This document shows positions 45,677-54,797 of a stretch of 64,000 bases of DNA, piece after piece. The DNA is from Melieria omissa (lineage: Eukaryota; Arthropoda; Insecta; Diptera; Ulidiidae): positions 91,935,648 through 91,999,647 of the forward strand of contig OZ020267.1 of assembly GCA_963971225.1 (NCBI GenBank), written 5' to 3'. The notes beneath the pieces are model-generated. The model searched no databases. It saw only the letters and a program-made list of their open reading frames with translations, and was not told where the DNA came from. The number at the start of each line of letters is the position of its first letter. Position 1 is the first letter of the stretch. The translations under genes were made by a program, and so were the position numbers.

Positions 45677-46101
45677 TGTTACGAATACTACGTCTAGTGG
45701 GCTGTTACGTATCTCTGGATTGTGTAATTTGAAAATAGAACACAGTCAGTTTCTTAAACGCGGACAATAAAATAAACCAACAGTAACTTTATTATTCACA
45801 GTTCACACTTTACTGTTCGTACACTTAAGTATTTGCTTAATTACTTCGTGTGGCAACTTCACTTGTCAAAACCAGACTGACTCGCTGCGCCGCACCCGGC
45901 TGCCTTTTATACCTGTCGGGCCATCGCGCGGACCGTTCTCGCGCATTCCAGAGTGGACTAAAGGTTTCCATGATGATCGCAACCGTCGTTGCCAGGTTGG
46001 ACTAAAAGTTACTATCGCGGCCGTCGTTGCCACATTGAATTATAGCACGGCGAGAAGCGGCAGGATTGCTTTGCACAGCGACAGACTGTCTTATCGTTAC
46101 A
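45677..46101 (-). mobile_element. 3' LTR of gypsy B
   Basis: On the minus strand it runs TGTAACGATAAGACAGTCTG to ATTCGTAACA, with TATAAAAG at 45904-45911 and AATAAA near 45788. It is close to the 5' LTR except for a ~45-bp block around 45737-45780 that is wholly different. A purine-rich run (AAGTGGTGGGCAG on the minus strand) sits just upstream, as expected for a polypurine tract. Confidence 0.92.
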
Positions 46102-46112
46102 CTGCCCACCAC

Positions 46113-46754
46113 TTAGACTTGTTCGTCTCGAAAGAGTGCCGAGGCTCCGCTGTGATGAGGCGCCGGACGCTCCAACTGGACTACCTTCAGCTTAGCGCCT
46201 CTATTGCTGCAACGTTGAATCCGGTATACCACGTCGTTAATCCTAGTCCCGACTTTGTACGGTCCTTCCCATGACGCTTGAAGTTTTGGAGACAAACCTT
46301 TCCTCCGCTGCGGGTTGTAGAGCATTACCAAATCGCCTTCTTGGAACCCTGCTGAGTTGGCCCGTAGATCGTATCTGGCTTTCGCCTTATCGCTGACCAG
46401 TTTGGTGCGGCCCCTTATAAACTGGTGAATTTCCTCCAGTTCCGCCCGCTTATTGACCACGTAGTCCGTCTTAGCGCCTCCCGTTGTGCCGACTACCCCG
46501 AACTTCAAGTCAGCGGGTAACCGCAACTCTGTGCGGAACACTGCTCGGGCTGGAGTGAGTGATGTCGTGTCGTACGGGGCTGACCTATACGCCATCAGGA
46601 ACAGGGGGATATGCGTGTCCCAATCCTTTTGATTCCTGCCTACCACTTTCCGCAGGTATTCCTCCAGTGTCCGGTTAAAGCGTTCCACCATGCCGTCGGA
46701 CTGTGGGTGCAAAGGAGTGGTACGCGTTTTCTTTACCCCCAGCAGCCCACACAC
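46113..46754 (-). pseudogene. Gypsy B integrase, C-terminal part
   Basis: The frame opens before HPQSDGMVERFNRTLEEYLR, which holds the catalytic Glu of the integrase DDE core. It continues with FLMAYRSAPYDTTSLTPARA and FQEGDLVMLYNPQRRKGLSP. It ends with GPYKVGTRINDVVYRIQ, an SH3-like DNA-binding tail. Its 5' end is joined by a frameshift near 46740 to the preceding part, so the catalytic triad is split between two frames. Confidence 0.9.
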
Positions 46755-48067
46755 TTCCTTGAATACCGCAGATTTTCCGGCCTTGATCTGAGTGCAACTC
46801 CAACGGAACTCCGAACCGGGCTACCCAGTTGTTTACCAGCTTTTCCGAGATCGTAGTGGCCTCCTGGTTAGGAATAGGGTACACTTCGGGCCATTTGCTG
46901 AAGTAATCCATTACCACCAGCACATATTTGTTGCCTTGAGTGCTAGTTGGGAATGGGCTGGCGACGTCCATAGCAATCCGCTCGAAGGGCGCTCCCACGT
47001 TGTACTGCTGCATGCGGCCTCGAGATTTTCTTGTCGGCCCTTTCGCGGCTGAACATCGGTCGCAGCTCTTAATCCACTCGGCTACAGACTCCTGACATCC
47101 TACCCAGTAGAATCGTCTTTTTATTTTGGCGACGGTTTTGGTGATACCCAGGTGCCCTCCACTGGAGTCGTTATGGTATGCCTCGATGACCTCGTTGATT
47201 CTGCATTTCGGCACCACCATCAGGGGGTTGCTGGTCCGACCATCCGCGCTCTCCCATTCGCGGTACAGGCAGCCTTCCTTCAGCCGCAGACTGTTCCACT
47301 GTGCCCAGTAAGCCTTAGCGATCGGGGTATCACTGGCCATCTCCTGCCAGTCTGGACGTGCGCCTTGCTCCTTGCCTTCGACGATTTTCGCAAGATCCGC
47401 ATCCTCACGCTGGTCTTTTTGTAGCCTCTCCGCAGACCACTCTTCCTCTGGCATGACGCTGACCAACCGGACGTCCACTATCTGTTCTTTGCTTTCGGCT
47501 CGCGAGCATTGCCTGCATTCGACTTTGCACGGACGGCGGGACAAGGCATCGGCATTTCCATGGCTACTGCCCTTGCGATGCTCTATCGTGTAGTCGTAGC
47601 TCTGCAGTCGCTCGATCCACCGCGCCAATTGCCCTTCAGGATCTTTAAAGTTCAGGAGCCATCTTAATGCCGCATGATCTGTGCGCAGGCGAAACCTTTG
47701 TCCATACAGATATTTGTGGAAGTGTTTTACGCAGTCCAATACCGCCAGCAGTTCTCTCCGTATCACACAGTAGTTGCGTTCCGGTTTCGATAGAACCCTA
47801 CTGTAGTACGCTATCACTTGTTCCTGGCCGTCTATTATCTGTGCTAGCACACCGCCAATACTATTCCCGCTTGCATCTGTATCCATCACCGCCGTGATTT
47901 TGCCTTCATCCGTATGCACTCCGCGGGCGGAAACCGTATGGCCCAGATACTTGACCTCCTTTTGGAACAGCGAGCACTTCTTTGGGTTGAGTTTAAGCCC
48001 GGCTTTTTGTATCCGCTCAAATACCTCCTTCAGCTTTCCCAGGTGGTCGTCGAAGCTTTTACCCATT
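46755..48067 (-). pseudogene. Gypsy B RT end, RNase H and integrase N-terminal part
   Basis: Reading from 48067: the RT palm end (GKSFDDHLGKLKEVFERIQK, then KCSLFQKEVKYLGHTVSARG), then directly MDTDASGNSIGGVLAQIIDG, the RNase H start with its Asp. The ~80-residue connection region is missing. RNase H continues through RVLSKPERNYCVIRRELLAV to HGNADALSRRP. The integrase zinc domain is HNDSSGGHLGITKTV with CDRCSAAKG. Core residues are in IAMDVASPFPTSTQGNKYVL (Asp 1) and ELHSDQG (Asp 2), where the frame shifts. Confidence 0.9.
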
Positions 48068-48079
48068 ACGATTATGTCG

Positions 48080-48350
48080 CTGTCCGGCCTTAGCAAGAAG
48101 GAGATGGAAAACGCTGGGAAAACCGATATTTCAAAGTTTCGAGGAGATAGCGAAGTGCAGCGTAAACTCACTACTCTCGTTCATTAACCTCTCGGACTGG
48201 ATATAAAGATATGTACGGATAAATACATATAGGTCCAGATGACACCACACAATATACCTTAGGGTACCTACCGGGAATAGTGGTATCAAAACGGCGCTAA
48301 CGCGCTAATTGGATGCTGGAGCATCGCCACTTGAACCAACCAACCAACCA
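48080..48350 (+). mobile_element. 5'-truncated LINE insertion in the RT catalytic region
   Basis: The 271-bp insert is flanked by the perfect 12-bp repeat ACGATTATGTCG (48068-48079 and 48351-48362). It ends in an (AACC)n tail. Its first part is open on the plus strand (LSGLSKKEMENAGKTDISKF, stop at 48185-48187), which looks like a LINE ORF2 C-terminus; the clade is unknown. Confidence 0.85.
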
Positions 48351-49040
48351 ACGATTATGTCGTGGAGGTACACCAGACACGTCCGCCAATGCAGCCCTTT
48401 TAGCACGCGTTCCATTAGCCGCTCGAATGTTGCTGGTGCGTTGCAGAGTCCAAACGGCATGACGGTGAACTGCCACAAACCATCGCCAACACTGAAAGCC
48501 GTTTTCTCCTTGTCCTTGTCTGCAAGCTCTACCTGCCAATAGCCGCTGCGTAAGTCGAGCGTGGAGAACCACTGCGTGCCTGACAGTGTGTCCAGGGTGT
48601 CATCGATCCGAGGTAGTGGATAGCTGTCCTTCTTGGTCACATCATTGAGCTTCCGATAGTCCACACAAAACCGGGTACTACCATATTTTTTCTTGACTAG
48701 CACCACCGGCGAGCACCAGGGGCCCGAAGAAGGCTCTATGACCTTGTCTTTCCGCATGTTCTCGATCAAATTTGTGACCTCCTCCCTCTTGGCCAGAGGA
48801 ACTCGTCTTGGCGGTTGGCGAATCGGTTTTGCACTTCCGGTGTCGATGTTGTGCTTCACTATGGCTGTTCTTCCACCTGCTTCCGCCGCAAATATTGACC
48901 CATAGTGCTGCAGGAGTGACCTCGCCTTCTGTTTTTGCTTGGCCGTCAACTCGCTGCTCTACTGGTTCTCCTGCGGTATGGCGTCAATGTTAAAACCGCT
49001 CTTCTTATTACCTCCAGGCGGGCTACTCTCGCAATTGACC
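48351..49040 (-). pseudogene. Gypsy B reverse transcriptase
   Basis: From about 48949: TAKQKQKARSLLQHYGSIFA, IRQPPRRVPLAKREEVTNLI and WCSPVVLVKKKYGSTRFCVD. Then YPLPRIDDTLDTLSGTQWFS with the first catalytic Asp (FSTLDLRSGYWQVE), and VMPFGLCNAPATFERLMERV. The catalytic box reads LVYLHDIIV: the first Asp of the expected Y-x-D-D is His here, which should abolish polymerase activity. Another stop lies just upstream of TAKQ (near 48950). The upstream side is cut by the LINE at 49041-49758. Confidence 0.9.
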
Positions 49041-49758
49041 ACTGCTACAGCTTCCTTACACACATAATCATAATGTCCGACAGCCAGGCTGCAATAAAAG
49101 CTTTGAGGTCGACGACGTTTGACTCCAAACTAGTCTGGGAGACAGCAAATGTTCTCCAAGACATTTCAAAGGATAACCGGGTGATAATACACTGGGTTCC
49201 TGCGCACTGTGGGCACGATGGAAATGAGGAAGCGGGCAGATTGGCAAAGGAAGGGGCGGCAAAACGACCCTATGGACCTGAGCCAATCATAGGTGTCAGC
49301 AGAGCTCATTTCAGGCATTGTGTCAAACAGGAATTCACAAATCGGGCCAACCAGAAATGGTCCAATACGGTGGGACAACGCTGTTCCAAGCTATTCTTTC
49401 CGGCCTATTCGGAAGGCAAATCTAAATACCTATTGGACCTAAGCAGAAAGGAGCTTAAGTTCATGACGGGAATTCTAAGCGGGCACTGCCTGCTAAATAT
49501 GCATAAAGCGCGACTGGGATTGACAGATAGCGAACTATGCAGATTCTGCATGGAAGATGATAAAACATCCGTGCACATCATAACCGAGTGTCCTGCTCTC
49601 TTACACGCAAGGAAGCGTATACTGGGAAGGGAACTAATTTAGACAAACGAGCTGTCTGGAACTAATTTTTTTATAATAATAATAATTTTTTTAACGCAGT
49701 GTCTCGGGTAGTTGATGCTCGGCTCCCATATCTATTCTATTCTATTCTATTCTATTCC
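49041..49758 (+). mobile_element. LINE fragment with RNase H and (TCTAT)n tail
   Basis: One open frame to 49642 gives HIIIMSDSQAAIKALRSTTF and VIIHWVPAHCGHDGNEEAGR (RNase H). KFMTGILSGHCLLNMHKARL and the zinc motif CRFCMEDDKTSVHIITECPA follow, typical of LOA/R1/I-like ORF2 C-termini. After the stop and a short UTR it ends in (TCTAT)5. The flanks TACTCTCGCAATTGACC and TACACTCGCCAATTACC look like a diverged target duplication. It is inserted antisense between the protease and RT of gypsy B. Confidence 0.85.
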
Positions 49759-50354
49759 TTACACTCGCCAATTACCTCATCTTTTCCGACATATCTGGGT
49801 GCATTCAGGGGGTTCAGTATTCTGACTGGTATTCTGCCGTTTTTAGGTTCCACTAATGTACGTCCGATGATGATGTTGTCGTGTCCTTGTTTCGGTGCTT
49901 CCACTACCCACAGCCGACTCGTCCTATCGTCCTCGTCCACCTTTGCCCACACAATCGCCTCAGAATTCGCTGGTATCCTCCACGATACAACCTTCCTTAC
50001 CGCCACGCTTCGCTCATAGCCGGTGTGCAGCGGGAATTCAACGTTGGCATATCTCAATACATTTTCCTTCAGGTCCAGCGTAAAACCGTGCCTAATCATG
50101 AAATCCACGCCGATAATCACGTCGTCCATTATATCCGCGACGATGAACTCATGTTCCAGGCTGCTGGTGCCGATAGCAATCGTTTTTGTAACTTTCCCTC
50201 TTACCGGTGCGCGCTCGCCAGTCGCAGTCCGCAGCTGTATGCCATGCAGCGGTTCCCAGTTCTTCAGCAGCTTCCTTTTTATGATCGAGTATGACGCTCC
50301 AGTATCAAGTGTCAACACGAACAACTTTTCATCTATCCTTCCTTCAATTGTCAA
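49752..50354 (-). CDS. Gypsy B aspartic protease region
   Basis: The ~200-residue open frame begins MTIEGRIDEKLFVLTLDTGA. DTGAS is the retropepsin active site; ADIMDDVIIGVDFMIRHGFT follows, containing the flap-distal IIGxDF motif. The linker PLNAPRYVGKDEVIGEC normally leads into RT. The stop is supplied by the tail of the inserted LINE at 49758, so the polyprotein is truncated. The true translation start is unclear, because pol is normally reached by frameshifting from gag. Confidence 0.88.
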   Translation of the reverse strand: MTIEGRIDEKLFVLTLDTGASYSIIKRKLLKNWEPLHGIQLRTATGERAPVRGKVTKTIAIGTSSLEHEFIVADIMDDVIIGVDFMIRHGFTLDLKENVLRYANVEFPLHTGYERSVAVRKVVSWRIPANSEAIVWAKVDEDDRTSRLWVVEAPKQGHDNIIIGRTLVEPKNGRIPVRILNPLNAPRYVGKDEVIGECKE

Positions 50355-50448
50355 GCTGCTGGGCTGTCGTTTCAGCTGTGAGACAAGGGCGGTGGGGCGG
50401 CAGATTGTGGGGATCAGCTCACGCCCCTTTGGGCTGACCCGTTTTAGT

Positions 50449-51995
50449 TTAACGACTCACCGTCCTCAGCCCTGCGATTGTTGGCTGGGCCTCGATTGTC
50501 AGTATTCCTCGCTTCAGGCGATTGCGATCGGGAACGGGAACGCCTCTTCCGTTGGCGGCAGTCTCGTGATACACTACCCTGTGTGTGCCCTGCTTGCCAC
50601 ATATCCAGCAAACCACTTTAGAGGAGACCACCCGTGGCCTGTCCGGTATCTCAGAGCTTATGGCCTGGATCGGAACGTCGTTGTCCGCCTGAATCTGGCG
50701 TATCCTTGCAGGTGCATACCGAGTGCTCCCAATCCATGCCGCTTCATATGTCATCGCGCTGGTCACCGTTTCCTTAAATGTCGGCTTGCCCATCATCAAC
50801 GCACTGCGACGTATCTCTGGGTCATGAAGACTTTCAAGAAATGACTCAATCTTCATCATCTCGAATTCATCAACACCAAATTTTGGGTAGCACAACTGTA
50901 CGAGCCGCTCAATGTCTGCTGCATATGTCTGCAGCGCCTCGTTGGCTCTTTGCTTGCGGTTCTTCAGCTCACAGTAGTATAGTGCATGGTTGTGCTCGTT
51001 GCTATACTTCGCTGCTAATGCTCTCATGATGGCACCGTAATCACTTCTTAAGCATTCTGGAACTGATTTGATTACCTCAGCCGCAGGACCTTTCAGCGCC
51101 ACTGCCAACCTCCGACCTTTCCTGATATCTGTCCACTGATTTTCCAAAGCAGCCAAGTCGAATTGCAATTTAAATGTATCGAACGGCGCAGCACCATCAT
51201 AAGTAGGCACCTCTGTTCTGGCAGCAAAACCGTCCTGAACCGGTGGCAAACATTCTCGTGGCTGTACCTCTCGAAGCCGTTCGTCTATCTTTCTGTGCAT
51301 CGAATCTTCCAGACTGTCAACTCGTTTGTTCAAGGACTCATCCAGGTTGTCAACTCGTCTGTTCAGGGATTCACCCATTTCGTCAACTCGTTTGTCCCAA
51401 TTGTCTATTCGCGTCTCGAGATGCTCAACTTTCACATTCAGGCTATTGGAAATTTCCTCCACCTTCTGCTCTATGCGCGCAGAATTTTCCGCCATTTCTC
51501 GATTTGCAGCATCGACTTTTGGCTAAATGTCGAGATTCGTAGTTTTCAGCTTCGCTGACATTTCTCGATTTGCTGTCTCGACTTTTGCCGAAATTTCGAG
51601 ATTCGTAGTTTCCAGCTTCGCTGCCATCTCGTGATTCGCAGTATCCATTTTCGCTGCCATCCGCGCCAACATTTCACGATTTTCACGATTGGAAGTCTCG
51701 AACATGCCTTTTATTGCACTTATTAGCTGGCTCATGTCTAATGCTTGTAGTGGTCCAGCCGGTGCAGCCGTACTTTGGATCGACGCAGCACCCGCAGGCG
51801 ATTCCTCCACTTTGGCTGACGCCTCTTGTTCCTGCGATCCGAACTCGTGTGCAGCCCAATCGATGCCTCGTGATTCACACGCCTCTCGCAAGCGCAGCTG
51901 CAACTCCACTTTCCCGCCAGCAGTCCAGTCGGCAAATCCCAGGCAGCCAGCTCCTTCTTCAGCTGGTCCACCTTCAGCAGCTCGAGTTTAACCAT
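50449..51995 (-). pseudogene. Gypsy B Gag
   Basis: It starts at ATG 51995 (MVKLELLKVDQLKKELAAWD), a SAP-like helix-extended-helix motif. A frameshift near residue 23 follows, then a coiled-coil region (repeats of AAKLETTNLEISAKVETANR) broken by a stop near 51522. The capsid domain (VPTYDGAAPFDTFKLQFDLA onward, from about 51210) is open to a degenerate knuckle: CWICGKQGTHR has lost the H-x4-C end. Compare the intact version in element C. Confidence 0.9.
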
Positions 51996-52049
51996 GTCCG
52001 TGCTGTTATACTTTTATTTACTTTTTCGTTTATTTTCAATTTTCCACAA

Positions 52050-52066
52050 TCCCACTTCTGACACCA
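52050..52066 (-). other. Primer-binding site, tRNA-Leu type
   Basis: On the minus strand TGGTGTCAGAAGTGGGA follows the 5' LTR after two bases. It is complementary to the 3' end of a leucine tRNA (...TCTGACACCA), the primer for minus-strand DNA synthesis. The tRNA identity is from memory of tRNA-Leu 3' ends. Confidence 0.75.
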
Positions 52067-52068
52067 AA

Positions 52069-52491
52069 TGTTACGAATACTACGTCTAGTGGGCTGTTAC
52101 GTACCTCTGGATTGTGTAATTTGAAAATAAAACAACTTTAATTGTTCCAACGCAACCAATTCAAAACCAACAGTCACTTTATTATTCACAGTTCACACTT
52201 TACTGTTCGTACACTTAAGTATTTGCTTAATTACTCCGTGTGGCAACTTCGCTTGTCAAAACCAGACTGAATCGCTGCGCCGCACCCGGCTGCCTTTTAT
52301 ACCTGTCGGGCCATCGCGCGGACCGTTCTCGCGCATTCCAGAGTGGACTAAAGGTTTCCATGATGATCGCGGCCGTCGTTGCCAGATTGGACTAAAAGGT
52401 ACTATCGCGGCCGTCGTTGCCACATTGAATTATAGCACGGCGCGAAGCGGCAGGGTTGCTTTGCACAGCGACAGACTGTCTTATCGTTACA
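52069..52491 (-). mobile_element. 5' LTR of gypsy B
   Basis: It has the same ends as the 3' LTR (TGTAACGATAAG to TTCGTAACA on the minus strand) and a TATA box complement near 52294-52301. ATAT at 52492-52495 separates it from the next LTR. Confidence 0.92.
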
Positions 52492-52495
52492 ATAT

Positions 52496-52899
52496 TGTTA
52501 CGAAATTCCACAGTTCGTTATCGACGGTTCGTTTTGATTGTATTTGAAAATAAAACAACTTCAATTACTCAGCAAAAATCAACAATCACTTTATTTACAA
52601 ATTCCCACTTGTTCTACTTTACACTACTATTGCATGTTCCCTCTTTGCTTGCTCAACACAGACTCGACTCACTGCGCTGCACACTGCCCCTTTTATACCA
52701 GTTTTCTTATCGCGCCGAAGTTTCTTGCAACTTCCAATTGGAAAATGCTCGACCATTCTCGCACAGTCCATTTCTCGCGAACCTTGCCATATCGGACTAT
52801 ACCAAGCGAATTATACCAGTTTGCCGTACTTCACAGTGCATGCCTAAAAGTATGCTTGCAAAAGCGTTCATGCACAGCACAAAGTGCCTTTTCGTTTCA
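52496..52899 (-). mobile_element. Solo LTR, gypsy C family, abutting gypsy B
   Basis: On the minus strand it ends in GGAATTTCGTAACA next to the ATAT shared with gypsy B. Its other end (TGAAACGAAAAGGC on the minus strand) is followed by ATAT (52900-52903). It shares GCATGCCTAAAAGTATGCTT and the TATA region with the other C-type LTRs. Confidence 0.88.
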
Positions 52900-52908
52900 A
52901 TATATTCG

Positions 52909-53190
52909 CCGCGGTAGGTCAGCTGGCTAGTGCGTTGGGCCGCGAGTTCAATACTCCGTTGCGTTGACACTGCAAAAAAACCAAAAACAACAATTTTTCT
53001 TTCGGTGGGTATCCTGTCAGCAGGATATGGCAAACCTCTGAGAGTAAAATTGCCTATGAAAAAGCTCGCAGCTCGCCGTTCGGAAACTGTAGGTCCCTTC
53101 CAACCTTTTAAAAACATTCGCACGCACAACACGGTTGGTTGCGGTTAGCTAGGCCTTAGTCTCGTAATCGGCCTGTCGTGCCAGTCACGA
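52909..53190 (+). mobile_element. SINE, plus-strand copy
   Basis: It begins GCCGCGGTAGGTCAGCTGGC, with an A box (TAGGTCAGCTGG) and a B-box-like GAGTTCAATACTCC downstream. It ends CTCGTAATCGGCCTGTCGTG, then a short GAA-rich tail. It is diverged from the copy at 39397-39736. No clear target duplication was found. Confidence 0.8.
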
Positions 53191-53204
53191 AGAAGAAGAT
53201 ATAT

Positions 53205-53470
53205 ACAGATATATATATCTACATATATAAAAATGAATGTCTGTTTGTTTGTTTGTCACACGACACTTAAACTCAAAAACTAACTAGAAGGCCAATTCAG
53301 CTGAATCGTGGCACTTTCCATATAACCTACATTTTTAATATGGAATATCTTCGGAATTGTAGTTCGGACGGCATTGAAATTTCGTACAGGACCACCATTT
53401 AGGTGTGTCGCTTCAATGGTAAGTTTCATGTGCGTGGCACATTTTAACCTTCACATTGTCACTATTAACA
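53205..53470. mobile_element. Helitron/DINE-like fragment
   Basis: It starts with an AT run and AAAAATGAATGTCTGTTTGT. It contains ATTTTTAATATGGAATATCT followed by TCGGAATTG, shared with the element at 21427-22412. It is partial, with no terminal hairpin seen. Confidence 0.45.
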
Positions 53471-53473
53471 TAT

Positions 53474-53891
53474 TGATACAGGAATGCCTTTCTCCGCACG
53501 AATGTTTTCCAAGCATACTTTTAGGCATGCACTGTGAAGTACAGCAAAACTGTTATAAATTCGCTTGGTATAGTCCGATATGGCAAGGATGGTTCTCGAA
53601 GAAATGGGCTGTGCGAGAATGGTCGAGCGCTTTCCAATTAGAAGTTGCAAGAAACTTCGGCGCGATAAGAAAACTGGTATAAAAGCAGCAGTGGCAGCGC
53701 AAGGGGTCGAGTCGGTGTTGAGCAAGCAATGGGGAAACATGCAATAGTAGTAGTGTAAAGTAGAACAACTGCAAATTTGTAAATAAAGCGATTGTTAGCT
53801 TTGACTACGTTGCGCTGGATAACTGAAGTTGTTTTATTTTCAAATACAATCAAAACGAACCGTCGATAACGAACTGGGGAATTTCGTAACA
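53474..53891 (+). mobile_element. Solo LTR, gypsy C family, plus orientation
   Basis: It runs TGATACAGGAATGCC to GGAATTTCGTAACA with ATAT on both sides (53470-53473 and 53892-53895). It contains GGTATAAAAGCAGCAGTGGC (TATA box) and AAATAAAGCG (poly(A) signal region). Confidence 0.92.
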
Positions 53892-54081
53892 ATATGTTAA
53901 TATTTCAATTTTGATTTGGCTATAACTTTTTAGTTGTAAGTCCGATTTTTATGCTGCTTCGGCTCAGTGGCTAGTTCACAAGCTCTTTCGAAATGTGTAA
54001 TCAGAAAACTGAGATTTGTGTTTGTTTTTTGCATCTTTTGTTTTACAAATGAAAATTTTTACCCCTATTTTGGTTACATAT

Positions 54082-54517
54082 TGTTACGAAAATTACTTCC
54101 CGGGTTCGTTTGGATTGGTTTTGAAAATAAAACAACTTCAGGTATCCAGCGCAACGTAGTCAAAACTAACAATCGCTTTATTTACAAATTTGCACTTGTT
54201 CTACTTTACACTACTACTATTGCATGTTTCCCCAATGCTTGCTCAACACAGACTCGACCCCTTGCGCTGCCACTGCTGCTTTTATACCAATTTTCTTATC
54301 GCGCCGAAGTTTCATGCAACTTCTAATTGGAAAGCGCTCGACCATTCTCGCACAGCCAATTTCTTCGAGAACCATCCTTGCCATATCGGACTATACCAAG
54401 CGAATTTATAACAGTTTTGCTGTACTTCACAGTGCATGCCTAAAAGTATGCTTGGAAAACATTCGTGCGGAGAAAAGCATTCCTGTACAGTGCGGCACAG
54501 AATTTCTCATCGTATCA
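54082..54517 (-). mobile_element. 3' LTR of gypsy C
   Basis: The plus strand reads TGTTACGAAAATTACTTCCC to CTCATCGTATCA. It matches the 5' LTR almost base for base, with features as in the solo LTRs. Confidence 0.92.
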
Positions 54518-54528
54518 CTGTCCATCGC

Positions 54529-54790
54529 TTAGACTTGTTCGTCCCGAACAAGTACCGAGGCTCCGCCGGAGTAAGACGCCAGGCGCTCCAAATGGACTAC
54601 TTTCAGCCTGGCGTTTCCGCTGCAGCAGCGTTGAACCCTGTACACCACGTCATTAATCCTGGTCACGACCTTGTACGGTCCTTCCCATGACGTTTGAAGC
54701 TTTGGAGACAAACCTTTCCTCCGCTGCGGGTTGTAAAGCATTACCAGATTGCCTTCTTGGAACCCCTCTGGGTTAGCCCGTAGACCGTAG
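54529..54790 (-). pseudogene. Gypsy C integrase C-terminal tail
   Basis: MLYNPQRRKGLSPKLQTSWE, then GPYKVVTRINDVVYRVQRC and LKVVHLERLASY, match the end of gypsy B integrase. It lies downstream of the stop of the fusion ORF and out of frame with it, so it is probably not translated. The deletion of the integrase core ends near 54795. Confidence 0.85.
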
Positions 54791-54797
54791 ACCTGGG

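Larger units (their letters stand above)
45677..52491 (-). mobile_element. Gypsy element B (Ty3/gypsy), both LTRs, defective
   Basis: LTRs lie at 45677-46101 and 52069-52491, with ATAT on the outside of both (45673-45676 and 52492-52495). On the minus strand the order is 5' LTR, a tRNA-Leu-type primer site, Gag, protease, RT, RNase H, integrase, 3' LTR. Two LINE fragments inserted in the opposite orientation (48080-48350 and 49041-49758). Further damage: frameshifts in gag and integrase, loss of the RT-RNase H connection region, and a changed catalytic RT residue. No envelope gene is seen. Confidence 0.93.

Noticed and set aside
47894..48187. 97-codon plus-strand frame treated as one protein
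   Set aside because: Its first half is antisense to gypsy RT; only the part after 48080 belongs to the inserted LINE.
46113..52000. Envelope gene of an errantivirus-type element
   Set aside because: No frame lies between the integrase end and the 3' LTR; element B has gag and pol only.
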